Assembly (NCBI GenBank): GCA_017440965.1
Contig: JAFSGH010000075.1
Coordinates: 1-63,411, forward strand
Direction of reading: 5' to 3'
Length of the DNA stretch: 63,411 nucleotides
Source of the DNA: Clostridia bacterium
GTDB taxonomy: Bacteria > Bacillota > Clostridia > Oscillospirales > Acutalibacteraceae
Below, in pieces: positions 41,060 to 49,802 of this stretch (position 1 is its first letter; each line of letters starts with the position of its first letter). The translations under genes were made by a program, and so were the position numbers. The notes under the pieces were generated by a model, which saw only the letters and a program-made list of their open reading frames with translations, was not told the DNA's origin and did not search any database.

Positions 41060-42691
41060 TTATGCTCTGATTATTTTTCGTGATGTCGTCTTTCTGAAGG
41101 GTTCATCACGCAGCTGCAACTCAATTATATGCTTATAAGAGGGCAGATGAGAAAGCGTTGCATTGATATCATTAAGGATCTCCGCCTCAGTCATATCCTG
41201 CCGTTCATCACAGAATATCTCGGCAATAAGCCCTGTCTCATCACCGACGCTGTTTCTTTTTGACTTGACTATGACCTCTGTTATATAAGGAATTCCCATA
41301 ATCAGATTTTCAATTTCCTCAGGGAAAATATTTTTTCCGTTATTAAGAACGATAAGATTCTTTTTTCTTCCGGTAATTATCAGCTTATCATCAGCAGTAA
41401 TTCTGCCGAAATCACCGGTCCTGAACCAGCCGTCAGCAAATGCATCCTCTGTTTTTTCCGGTTCCTTATAATAGCCCAGCATAACATTATCGCCTTTTAT
41501 AAGGATCTCTCCTTCTCCGTCAGAATCGGGGTCATCGATCTTCCATTCCACACAAGGAAGCCTGTGACCTACACTGCCGAAGGAATTATCCTCGAAGGTA
41601 TTTACACTTACAAGGGGGGAGCATTCCGTGATTCCGTAGCCGCCTATAAGAGTAATTCCGAGGTCATCAAAAAACTCGCCCACTTCTTTTCTTATTGCGG
41701 CACCTCCGCAGATAATGAGCTTCAGATTTCCTCCGAATTCATTAAGCACATCGGCAAAAACCTTTCTTCTTATATCGATACCGAATTTTCGCAAAAATCT
41801 TGTCAGCCTTATTCCGAAGCGGAATTTCTTTTCTTTTCCCTGCTTTGCTATTCCTCTGTTTATATTATTGATAAAAAGCTCTGCAAAAAGAGGAACTATA
41901 ATAATATAATCCGGTTTATAGAGCTTAAAATCAGCAAGTACCTGCTTAAGCGAGGTATTTATACACATCGTACTGCGGCAATGAATTGATGACAGCACAT
42001 CAACGACCGCTTCATATGTGTGGCACAAAGGAAGGACAGATAAACCGACATTCAGCACATGGCATACCTCAAGACCGTAATTTACCTGAGAGATAAGATT
42101 ATTCTCAGAAAGCATAACGCCCTTTGACATTCCCGTGGTGCCTGAGGTAAACACCAATAATTTCAATGCGTCCTTATCCTCATTAACGGAAGCCTCAAAT
42201 ACCTCCTTACCGACGGTCTTTCCTGCTTCAATGACCTTTTCATATGAAATAAAACGGCCGTCGTCTATTTCCTTGTCAATACAGATAAAATACTTGATAT
42301 CAGAAAGCTTGGCACTGTTGCGCATCAATATTTCTTCAACATCAGAATGATAAAAAACGCCTGTGCTGTCGCTTACCTTTAACAGATTTATAAGATCATT
42401 TTCGGGGAGATCCTTATCTATCGGAACAAAAACACCTTTAGACTGTAAACGGGAAATATATGCAACTATCCAACGGTAAGAATTTCTGCCGACACAGGCA
42501 ATATGTCCCTCTTCAAGACCGAGACTGCATAAGCCTGCACCAAGATACTGAGTTTCATCATAAAACTCACCAAAGCTTACCTCGGTGATCTTTTTGCCCT
42601 TGCTTCTGTATTTAAACGCACATCTGTCTCTGTCTTCTTCCAAAGCCAGCTGCATCATATGTCTGATTGAATCTATTTTCTTATAAGACAT
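41060..42691 (-). CDS. Long-chain acyl-CoA synthetase-like AMP-binding enzyme
   Basis: 543 residues of the ANL superfamily. Core motifs: LVFTSGTTGMSKGVMLSENN (P-loop), IGGYGITECSPLVS, WFRTGDFGRI (the conserved Asp), and RKKNLIVLNNGKNIFPEEIE with the C-terminal Lys in RKTTSRKI. The early RQEIRxLQxxLLGL-like sequence is absent, but the overall form matches FadD/AMP-binding long-chain ligases. It activates a carboxylic acid with ATP to the CoA thioester. GGGGAA spaced 6 nt from the ATG at 42691 sets the start over the one at 42718. Substrate unknown. Confidence 0.85.
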   Translation of the reverse strand: MSYKKIDSIRHMMQLALEEDRDRCAFKYRSKGKKITEVSFGEFYDETQYLGAGLCSLGLEEGHIACVGRNSYRWIVAYISRLQSKGVFVPIDKDLPENDLINLLKVSDSTGVFYHSDVEEILMRNSAKLSDIKYFICIDKEIDDGRFISYEKVIEAGKTVGKEVFEASVNEDKDALKLLVFTSGTTGMSKGVMLSENNLISQVNYGLEVCHVLNVGLSVLPLCHTYEAVVDVLSSIHCRSTMCINTSLKQVLADFKLYKPDYIIIVPLFAELFINNINRGIAKQGKEKKFRFGIRLTRFLRKFGIDIRRKVFADVLNEFGGNLKLIICGGAAIRKEVGEFFDDLGITLIGGYGITECSPLVSVNTFEDNSFGSVGHRLPCVEWKIDDPDSDGEGEILIKGDNVMLGYYKEPEKTEDAFADGWFRTGDFGRITADDKLIITGRKKNLIVLNNGKNIFPEEIENLIMGIPYITEVIVKSKRNSVGDETGLIAEIFCDERQDMTEAEILNDINATLSHLPSYKHIIELQLRDEPFRKTTSRKIIRA

Positions 42692-43021
42692 ATTCTGTTC
42701 CCCATAAAAAATCAACATAAATTACAATTCTGTTGCTTTATATGCTACCTTGTCAACTTTAATTCCAAGTTAATATATTATGAATTCTTTTGAACTGTTT
42801 ATTAACAGTTTGTAAACTAACACAGATATATTTTCTTTGCAGGTCAAAATAGTAAAAATCTGAGTTCCGGATTTTATTCATTTATATATATTATTTAAAT
42901 AATTATTATTAGTTTTCATTGACTTAGTTCTTTAAAAGTGTTAGATTAGTATATTATCGATAACTGTAAAATATAAGCGCAAAACTGATTTTTGCTTACA
43001 AAATTGAAAGGAAATCATACT
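42692..43021. promoter_or_regulatory. Divergent control region of the two ligase operons
   Basis: For the plus-strand ior cluster, TTGACT (42919-42924), 17-nt spacer and TAGATT (42942-42947) form a promoter. About 120 nt upstream is a perfect dyad AACTGTT-TATT-AACAGTT (42793-42810), a candidate operator. A TAAGC/GCTTA hairpin lies around 42975-42999 in the leader. The minus-strand ligase promoter is not clear. The rest is AT-rich with nothing else recognised. Confidence 0.5.
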
Positions 43022-44659
43022 ATGCCTATTACAGAACTTCTGCAGAAAAATGCAGATTTTTATCCTAATGACATAGCATTGGTTGAGATCAACCCGAAGC
43101 TTGAAAACAAAAACAAAATGACTTGGAGAGAATACTCTCTTATTGAAACAGATCCCTCTCAGGCATACAGAAGAGAAATTTCCTGGGGATTATTCAATAA
43201 AACAGCAAACCGCTTTGCAAACCTTCTTCTTTCAAGAGGAATTAAAAAAGGAGATAAGGTTGCAATACTTATGATGAACTGCATTGAATGGTTACCCGTA
43301 TATTTCGGAGTGCTCAAGGCAGGAGCTATCGTCGTTCCGTTAAATTACAGATACACTGCCGAGGAGATCAAATACTGTATCAACAAGGCAGATGCGGATT
43401 ATATCGTATTCGGTCCCGAATTTACGGGAAGAATAGAGGAGATATGTCACAGAGTTCCGAGAGTCAGAATGTGGCTTTACTGCGGTGAGGATTGTCCCTC
43501 CTTTGCAGACAGCTACAATGAGCTTATTTCATACTGCTCATCAAGAACACCTAAGATAAAGCTTACAGACGACGATGATGCCGCTATATATTTTTCTTCC
43601 GGCACAACAGGCTTTCCGAAGGCAATATTGCATTCGCACAGATCTCTCATGCATTCGTGTATGACAGAGCAGGCTCATCACTCCCAGACTAAGGATGATG
43701 TTTTTCTCCTCATTCCCCCTCTTTATCACACAGGAGCAAAAATGCACTGGTTCGGCTCATTCCTTGTCGGAGCAAAATCCGTAATTCTTAAGGGTATAAA
43801 GCCCGAATGGATAATAAAAACCGCCAGTGAGGAAAAATGCACTATAGTATGGCTTCTCGTACCGTGGGCACAGGATATTCTTGATGCTGTTGACTCAGGT
43901 GAAATAGAGTTGTCGGAATATGAGCTTTCTCAGTGGAGACTTATGCATATCGGTGCACAGCCTGTTCCTCCTTCACTCATAAAAAGATGGAAGGATGTAT
44001 TTCCGGAGCACGAATATGACACAAACTACGGTCTCAGTGAATCCATCGGCCCCGGCTGTGTACATTTAGGTGTCGAAAATATACATAAGGTCGGTGCTAT
44101 CGGCAAAGCAGGCTTCGGCTGGACCGTAAAAATATGCGATGAACACGGTAATGAGGTTACTCAGGGTGAGGTCGGAGAGCTTGCCGTAAAAGGTCCCGGT
44201 GTAATGAAATGCTATTACAAGGATGAAAAAGCAACTGACGAAATTCTGAAGGACGGTTGGCTTTATACGGGAGATATGGCAATGGCTGATGAGGACGGCT
44301 TTATTTTCCTTGTTGACCGTAAAAAGGATGTAATCATCTCAGGCGGTGAAAACATTTACCCCGTACAGATAGAGGATTTCTTAAGAAAACACGATGCAAT
44401 AAAGGATGTGGCTGTTATCGGTCTTTCGCATCAGCGTCTCGGTGAAGTAGCCGCCGCAATAATTGAGGTCAAGGAAGGATATAGCCTTACAGAGGATGAG
44501 ATCAATGACTTCTGTCTTGATCTTCCCAGATATAAGCGTCCCGGAAAGATTATTTTTGCAGAGGTTCCGAGAAACCCCACCGGCAAGATAGAAAAGCCTC
44601 TTTTAAGAAAAAAATACCAGAGTGAAAATCTGGTTGCAATGCAGAATGAAATTAATTAA
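43022..44659 (+). CDS. Adenylate-forming acyl-CoA ligase of the ior cluster
   Basis: 545 residues, ANL superfamily: AIYFSSGTTGFPKAILHSHRS (P-loop), NYGLSESIGPG, GWLYTGDMAMADEDGF, VDRKKDVIISGGENIYPVQIE and the C-terminal catalytic lysine region ending NPTGKIEKP. It activates a carboxylate with ATP and CoA. Lying 11 nt before iorA, and with iorB and an aminotransferase behind, its substrate is plausibly an aryl acetate (indoleacetate, phenylacetate or hydroxyphenylacetate). AAAGGAAATC before the ATG at 43022 is the better start than 42992. Confidence 0.82.
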   Translation: MPITELLQKNADFYPNDIALVEINPKLENKNKMTWREYSLIETDPSQAYRREISWGLFNKTANRFANLLLSRGIKKGDKVAILMMNCIEWLPVYFGVLKAGAIVVPLNYRYTAEEIKYCINKADADYIVFGPEFTGRIEEICHRVPRVRMWLYCGEDCPSFADSYNELISYCSSRTPKIKLTDDDDAAIYFSSGTTGFPKAILHSHRSLMHSCMTEQAHHSQTKDDVFLLIPPLYHTGAKMHWFGSFLVGAKSVILKGIKPEWIIKTASEEKCTIVWLLVPWAQDILDAVDSGEIELSEYELSQWRLMHIGAQPVPPSLIKRWKDVFPEHEYDTNYGLSESIGPGCVHLGVENIHKVGAIGKAGFGWTVKICDEHGNEVTQGEVGELAVKGPGVMKCYYKDEKATDEILKDGWLYTGDMAMADEDGFIFLVDRKKDVIISGGENIYPVQIEDFLRKHDAIKDVAVIGLSHQRLGEVAAAIIEVKEGYSLTEDEINDFCLDLPRYKRPGKIIFAEVPRNPTGKIEKPLLRKKYQSENLVAMQNEIN

Positions 44660-44670
44660 GGTGATATAAA

Positions 44671-46401
44671 ATGAAACAGTTAATGCTTGGAAATGCAGCC
44701 GTTGCAAGAGGCTGTTATGAAGCAGGGGCAAAAGTTATTTCCTCTTATCCCGGTACTCCCAGCACGGAAATAACTGAAAATGCCGTAAAATATGAAGAGA
44801 TATACTGCGAATGGGCACCCAATGAAAAGGTAGGTGCTGAGGTTGCCATAGGTGCGGCAATTGCAGGTGCACGCGCAATGACCTGCTGCAAGCATGTGGG
44901 ACTTAATGTTATGGCAGACCCGGTATTTACAGCATCCTACACAGGAGTAAACGGCGGACTCGTAATTGCAGTAGCAGATGATCCCGGTATGCATTCCTCT
45001 CAGAATGAGCAGGATTCGAGACACTATGCAAAGGCATCAAAAATAATGATGCTTGAGCCCTCTGATTCTTCAGAATGCAAGGAATTCACAAAGCTTGCAT
45101 TCGAGCTCAGTGAAAAATTCGATACCCCTGTTTTCCTTCGTCTTACAACAAGAGTTTCTCATTCTCAGAGCCTTGTTGAATTATGCGAAAGAGACGAATG
45201 CGGACTTAAGGATTATGAAAAGAATCCCGCAAAGTATGTTATGATGCCCGGCAACGCAATAAAAAGACATGTAGATGTTGAAAACAGAATGCGTGCCCTC
45301 CAAGAATATGCTGAAGCCGCTGAAATTAATACTGTTGAAGACAACGGTGCCAAGATCGGTATCATAACTGCAGGAATTACATATTGCTATGCAAAGGAAG
45401 CTCTCGGAAGCAATGCAAATTATCTGAAGCTCGGTATGGCTTATCCTATGCCCGTAAAACTTATTAAGGATTTTGCCGCTAAATGCAATAAGATATATGT
45501 GCTTGAGGAGCTTGATCCCTTTATTGAAGAGCACTGTAAGGCAAACGGCATTGAGGTCATCGGCAAGGAAGCATTTACCCTTCTCGGTGAATACAGTGTA
45601 AATATGATAAAAAAGGTCATTCTCGGTGAAGAAGAGGCTTCTGTTGCTTCTGAGCCTATTCCCGTGCGTCCTCCCGTAATGTGCGCAGGCTGTCCTCACA
45701 GAGGAACATTTTATGTACTTAAAAAGCTCGGTCTTACGGTTTCGGGCGATATCGGATGCTACACTCTCGGTGCAGCGGCTCCCCTTAATGCCATAGACAC
45801 AACTATATGTATGGGAGCATCTGTAAGTGCTGCTCACGGTATGGCAAAGGCAAGAGGAGAGGAATTCAGCAAGAAGCTGGTTTCTGTAATCGGAGATTCA
45901 ACCTTTATGCATTCTGGTATCACGGGACTTATAGATATCGTTTACAATAAGGGCATAAACACCGTGCTCATACTTGATAACTCAATCACGGGTATGACCG
46001 GTCATCAGGATAACCCCACGACGGGCAAAACAATAAGAGGAGAAGCTACAAAGCAGGTAGACCTTGAGCTTCTTTGCAAGGCTGTAGGAATAGACAGTGT
46101 CAGAATTGCCGATCCCTTTGATGTAAAGAATTTTGAAAAGGTCGTAAAGGAAGAAACAGAAAAGAATGAGCCTTCGGTTATTATCGCTCAGCGTCCCTGT
46201 GCACTTCTTAAGACAGTAAAATATACGGGAAGATGTAAGATTACAGACAAGTGCAAAAACTGCAAGATGTGCCTCAAGGCAGGCTGTCCCGCAATTACGG
46301 TAAAGGACGGAAAGCCCGTCATTGATGCAACACAGTGTAACGGCTGTACACTTTGTATGAATATCTGTCCCTTTGATGCTATAGAAAAGGAGGAGGCTTA
46401 A
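44671..46401 (+). CDS. iorA: Indolepyruvate:ferredoxin oxidoreductase subunit alpha
   Basis: 576 residues, the usual IorA length. N-terminal pyrimidine-binding region (GNAAVARGCYEAGAKVISSY), the GCPHRGTFY turn, thiamine-diphosphate-binding part GDIGCYTLGAAAPLNAI with VIGDSTFMHSGITGL and DNSITGMTGHQDNP, and a C-terminal ferredoxin-like end with two 4Fe-4S motifs (CKNCKMCLKAGCP and CNGCTLCMNICP). With IorB it interconverts arylpyruvates and arylacetyl-CoA using ferredoxin. Second gene of the cluster. Confidence 0.95.
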   Translation: MKQLMLGNAAVARGCYEAGAKVISSYPGTPSTEITENAVKYEEIYCEWAPNEKVGAEVAIGAAIAGARAMTCCKHVGLNVMADPVFTASYTGVNGGLVIAVADDPGMHSSQNEQDSRHYAKASKIMMLEPSDSSECKEFTKLAFELSEKFDTPVFLRLTTRVSHSQSLVELCERDECGLKDYEKNPAKYVMMPGNAIKRHVDVENRMRALQEYAEAAEINTVEDNGAKIGIITAGITYCYAKEALGSNANYLKLGMAYPMPVKLIKDFAAKCNKIYVLEELDPFIEEHCKANGIEVIGKEAFTLLGEYSVNMIKKVILGEEEASVASEPIPVRPPVMCAGCPHRGTFYVLKKLGLTVSGDIGCYTLGAAAPLNAIDTTICMGASVSAAHGMAKARGEEFSKKLVSVIGDSTFMHSGITGLIDIVYNKGINTVLILDNSITGMTGHQDNPTTGKTIRGEATKQVDLELLCKAVGIDSVRIADPFDVKNFEKVVKEETEKNEPSVIIAQRPCALLKTVKYTGRCKITDKCKNCKMCLKAGCPAITVKDGKPVIDATQCNGCTLCMNICPFDAIEKEEA

Positions 46402-46971
46402 ATGGATACAAAAAGCATTATGATCGTCGGTGTAGGCGGTCAGGGTACTCTTCTCGCAAGCCGTATTCTCGGTAATGCAGTAATCAGCGAAGGATATGAT
46501 GTAAAGGTATCCGAGGTTCACGGAATGAGCCAGAGAGGCGGTTCTGTCGTAACATATGTACGCTACGGCAAAAAGGTCAACTCCCCCATTATTGATAAGG
46601 GCGGTGCTGATATCATTCTTGCATTTGAGCTGCTTGAAGCATTAAGAGCCCTTCCCTTTCTTAAAAAAGGCGGAAAGATCATCGTAAACGATCAGCAGAT
46701 AGATCCGATGCCTGTTATAATCGGTGCTTGCGAATATCCTCAGGATATAGAAAACAAGCTTAAGGAAAATGCAGATACAACTGTTGTGAATGCACTCACC
46801 TTGGCAAAGCAAGCAGGCAATATGAAAGCAGTAAATGTAGTGCTCATAGGTGTTATGGCAAAGAATACCGATATTCCCTATGAAGTATGGAAGGAAACTA
46901 TAACAAAGACAGTACCCGAAAAATTCCTTGAAGTAAATCTTAAGGCATTCGATCTCGGATACAATTCATAA
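46402..46971 (+). CDS. iorB: Indolepyruvate:ferredoxin oxidoreductase subunit beta
   Basis: 189 residues of the 2-oxoacid:acceptor oxidoreductase gamma type: IVGVGGQGTLLASRILGNA near the start, VSEVHGMSQRGGSVVTYVRYG, and ADIILAFELLEALRAL. It starts immediately after the iorA stop, with AAGGAGGAGG in the iorA end as ribosome site. It forms the heterodimer with IorA. Confidence 0.95.
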   Translation: MDTKSIMIVGVGGQGTLLASRILGNAVISEGYDVKVSEVHGMSQRGGSVVTYVRYGKKVNSPIIDKGGADIILAFELLEALRALPFLKKGGKIIVNDQQIDPMPVIIGACEYPQDIENKLKENADTTVVNALTLAKQAGNMKAVNVVLIGVMAKNTDIPYEVWKETITKTVPEKFLEVNLKAFDLGYNS

Positions 46972-46983
46972 GGAGAAATACAA

Positions 46984-48147
46984 ATGAAAGAATTAAACAG
47001 AAAAATTGAACATCTTTCCGATTCCGTTATCCGCAGAATGACAAGAATCTCAATGGAATGCGGTGCTATCAACCTTTCTCAGGGCTTCCCTGATTTCGAT
47101 CCTCCCAAGTTCATTATGGATGAGCTTGCAAGAGTAGCAACAGCAGGCCCTCATCAGTATTCTCCCACATGGGGTGCTTATAATTACAGAGCTGCCGTAG
47201 CAAAGAAGGTAGGCACATTTATGGGAATTGAGCTTGATCCCGACAAAAATGTTATCGGCACAATAGGCAGCACAGAGGCTATGATGGCAACAATGATGGC
47301 TATTTCAAATCCCGGAGACAAGATAGTTATCTTCTCCCCCTACTTTGAAAACTACGCCGCACAGAGCCTTTTTAACTCAATTGAGCCTATATTCATTCCC
47401 CTTGATCCTCCTGCATTCACCTTTGATGCAGACAGACTTGAGGAGGCCTTCAAGGATCCTAAAACAAAGGCTATGCTTCTTTGCAATCCCTCTAACCCCT
47501 CAGGCAGAGTATTCACAAGAGAGGAATTACAGACAATTGCAGATCTTGCAATAAAGTATGATGTTATCATTATCACCGATGAAGTTTATGAGCATATCAT
47601 TTTTGAGCCTCATAAGCATACATATATTGCTTCTCTTCCCGGAATGTGGGAAAGAACCATCTGCTGTTCATCACTTTCAAAAACTTATTCTATCACTGGC
47701 TGGAGACTCGGTTATATCGTAGCCTGTGAGGAGCTTATGGACCGCTGCAAGAAGATCCATGACTTCCTTACAGTATGTGCCCCCTCTCCCCTTCAGGAGG
47801 CTGTTATTGCAGGCCTTGAAGCACCAATGTCATATTACAAGGAGCTTCAGGATCACTACACTCATATGAGAGACATTTTCGTAGGCGGTCTTCGTGACCT
47901 CGGTTGGCAGTTCTCAGAGCCCGAAGGCTCATACTTTATGATGGTTGACATCTCCGAATTCCAGAAGGGCAGAACAGATATTGAATTCTGCGAAGAGCTT
48001 GCATATAAGGTAGGCGTTGCAGCTGTTCCCGGCTCAAGCTTCTTCAAGGAGGATGTAAACCACCTTGCGAGATTCCACTTTGCAAAGAAGGATGAAACAC
48101 TTTATGAAGCCCTTGAGAGACTTTCAAAAATCAAAGAGCTGATGTAA
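46984..48147 (+). CDS. Class I/II PLP aminotransferase, likely aromatic
   Basis: 387 residues of the AspC/PatA/KAT type. Motifs: INLSQGFPDFDPPKFI, QYSPTWGAYNYR, LCNPSNPSGRVFTREEL, TDEVYEHIIF and the PLP lysine in SSLSKTYSITGWRLGY; C-terminal FHFAKKDETLYEAL with Arg nearby for the carboxylate. Last gene of the ligase-iorA-iorB unit, 12 nt after iorB, so its 2-oxoacid partner is probably an arylpyruvate. AAGGAGAAATACA precedes the ATG. Confidence 0.88.
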   Translation: MKELNRKIEHLSDSVIRRMTRISMECGAINLSQGFPDFDPPKFIMDELARVATAGPHQYSPTWGAYNYRAAVAKKVGTFMGIELDPDKNVIGTIGSTEAMMATMMAISNPGDKIVIFSPYFENYAAQSLFNSIEPIFIPLDPPAFTFDADRLEEAFKDPKTKAMLLCNPSNPSGRVFTREELQTIADLAIKYDVIIITDEVYEHIIFEPHKHTYIASLPGMWERTICCSSLSKTYSITGWRLGYIVACEELMDRCKKIHDFLTVCAPSPLQEAVIAGLEAPMSYYKELQDHYTHMRDIFVGGLRDLGWQFSEPEGSYFMMVDISEFQKGRTDIEFCEELAYKVGVAAVPGSSFFKEDVNHLARFHFAKKDETLYEALERLSKIKELM

Positions 48148-48160
48148 TACGATCCATGAA

Positions 48161-48197
48161 TCAATTAAGGCACTCCATAACGGAGTGCCTTAATTGA
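48161..48197. terminator. Terminator of the ior cluster
   Basis: Perfect 16-bp stem TCAATTAAGGCACTCC / GGAGTGCCTTAATTGA with 5-nt loop between converging genes. Confidence 0.85.
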
Positions 48198-48227
48198 TTT
48201 ATTATCATAAATTAGTTGCAAAACAGA

Positions 48228-48872
48228 TCAATCGTCAACTGCCTTGTAGTAGTTTCCGTTTCCATCTATGTATGTACCGTTAAAATCACTGTTTCTCAGC
48301 ATTAAAGAACTGCCGTCTCTATTTACATAATACTCACCGTTTGCACCTTTTACCACATCATAGATTTGACCTGTACTCGGATCAATAAGTGCAGAAGGCA
48401 TACCTCCGGAAGCTGTATTGTTCATAGCGGCTCCGCCAAACAGAAATACTGCAACGGCAAAAACTATTATAAAAGCAAGTGTCCATACACCCAAAGATGC
48501 AATTGCCCCAAATCCGATATGCATAATTGAAAACAGAATACCGTAAATAGGTCCGAATGAAATCAAGTTCCATATAATAACAGCGATACAACCAATAACA
48601 GCTGATACCACGACATACTTTTTAGGAAATACATCAATTTCAACATTGAACATTGCGAGCACACCGTATACTGCCGGAACAATAGCAACAATTGCCGTTT
48701 TTATTACAGAATGTGCAGCAATTCCGCTTTGATTTTCTATTCTTATACAAGCTTTTACTACCTTATAGAATAAAAACAAGGCAATTAATATGCCGACCAC
48801 GATACCTAATAACAAAACAGCATTCTCAGCACTGACTTCTTCTGTTAATAATGATTTTATCTTATCAGCCAT
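48228..48872 (-). CDS. Membrane protein of XRE-linked unit
   Basis: 214 residues. Four or so membrane helices (AENAVLLLGIVVGILIALFL; SVIKTAIVAIVPAVYGVLAM; VVVSAVIGCIAVIIWNLI; FSIMHIGFGAIASLGVWTLA and on), then a polar Tyr/Asn-rich C-terminus with repeats of the form NGEYYVNRDGSS and DGNGNYYKAVDD. I do not recognise the family. ATG at 48872 is chosen since it overlaps the upstream stop by 8 nt; the longer frame from 48923 would overlap further. Coupled to the upstream membrane protein and under the twin-operator promoter. Confidence 0.55.
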   Translation of the reverse strand: MADKIKSLLTEEVSAENAVLLLGIVVGILIALFLFYKVVKACIRIENQSGIAAHSVIKTAIVAIVPAVYGVLAMFNVEIDVFPKKYVVVSAVIGCIAVIIWNLISFGPIYGILFSIMHIGFGAIASLGVWTLAFIIVFAVAVFLFGGAAMNNTASGGMPSALIDPSTGQIYDVVKGANGEYYVNRDGSSLMLRNSDFNGTYIDGNGNYYKAVDD

Positions 48873-49215
48873 CAGTTTCTTCCGTTTCTTTTCCGATAAC
48901 GAGACAATCCTGTTTTTTTGCAAGAACTATGATACCTTTTATTGCATAAACTATAGATTTGAAGCTTTCAATAACAGATGAAAGCACAGGAATAGGGGCA
49001 ATAATTCCAAGCATTATTTTTCCGAAATTAAAACTCATACCAAATATGGAGATCGGCAATAAAACTAACCCCGCAGGAATCATTATAGCGGCATACCACA
49101 ACTGTTCACTGCCGCTGAACATTGCAGGAATCAATAAAGCAAGCGTCATTATTACTCCAAGCACTATGCTGACAATTAATCTCTTTTTTAGTTGTTCTCT
49201 TGAATACTTTTTCAT
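48865..49215 (-). CDS. Small membrane protein, first gene of XRE-linked unit
   Basis: 116 residues with about three hydrophobic helices (LIVSIVLGVIMTLALLIP; WYAAIMIPAGLVLLPISIFG; KIMLGIIAPIPVLSSVI) and charged ends. Not recognised. The frame is open to 49284, but the ATG at 49215 behind GGAAAAATAACT is preferred because the earlier part lies over the promoter-proximal leader. It overlaps the next membrane-protein gene by 8 nt. Confidence 0.55.
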   Translation of the reverse strand: MKKYSREQLKKRLIVSIVLGVIMTLALLIPAMFSGSEQLWYAAIMIPAGLVLLPISIFGMSFNFGKIMLGIIAPIPVLSSVIESFKSIVYAIKGIIVLAKKQDCLVIGKETEETDG

Positions 49216-49285
49216 AGTTATTTTTCCGAGGCAGAAAAAATCTCGGTACTCTCCTTTTTCAATTATTATAAATTTCTGCACCAAT

Positions 49286-49325
49286 ATAATATACTACCAG
49301 TAATAATTTGTCAATACTATTAGTA
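49286..49325 (-). promoter_or_regulatory. Promoter with two XRE-type operators
   Basis: Minus strand TTGACA (49309-49314), 17-nt spacer, TATTAT (49286-49291). Two 11-bp dyads TACTACCAGTA (49292-49302) and TACTATTAGTA (49315-49325) share TACT-N3-AGTA; their centres are 23 bp apart, one in the spacer and one just upstream of the -35 box. The divergent XRE gene is the obvious binder. Confidence 0.75.
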
Positions 49326-49386
49326 AGTTTTTATTTATATTCGCAGGCATTATAATGTAGATAAATATATGAAAAGAGAGACTGTA

Positions 49387-49740
49387 ATGAAAAAGAATAT
49401 CAATCTTGAAATAGGAGAACGAGTAAGATTGACCCGTGTTGCACGTGGTTTTTCAAGAGAAGAGCTTGCTGAATATCTCGGCATTTCTACTTTATTTCTC
49501 GGTTATATTGAGTGTGGCCAAAGAGGCATGTCACTCGGCACGATGCAAAATATGTGTAAAATACTTAATGTTTCGGCTGATTATCTGTTAATGGGAACGA
49601 AGAACAGTGAGAATATATATCAGGATATATATAATGCCATAGTAGAATTGGACAGTAAGTATTATCCTTTAGCAATCGACAGCATTAACAACTTAAAAAG
49701 GATGATCACAATTGCAGAAATGAAAAGTAAAGAAATGTAA
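49387..49740 (+). CDS. XRE-family transcriptional regulator
   Basis: 117 residues from the ATG at 49387 behind AGAGAGACTG (an ATG at 49369 is also in frame). N-terminal HTH_3 domain: GERVRLTRVARGFSREELAE, LGISTLFLGYIECGQRGMSL, MCKILNVSADYLLMG. The C-terminal ~45 residues are helical, probably dimerising. It is divergent from the membrane-protein operon and probably controls it via the TACT-N3-AGTA sites. Confidence 0.85.
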   Translation: MKKNINLEIGERVRLTRVARGFSREELAEYLGISTLFLGYIECGQRGMSLGTMQNMCKILNVSADYLLMGTKNSENIYQDIYNAIVELDSKYYPLAIDSINNLKRMITIAEMKSKEM

Positions 49741-49747
49741 AAAATAT

Positions 49748-49790
49748 AAGGTATACAACCCGACTTTAATGGTTGTATACCTTTTATTTT
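49748..49790 (+). terminator. XRE gene terminator
   Basis: 13-bp perfect stem AAGGTATACAACC / GGTTGTATACCTT, 10-nt loop, T-rich tail. Confidence 0.85.
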
Positions 49791-49802
49791 TTTGATTGTC
49801 GA

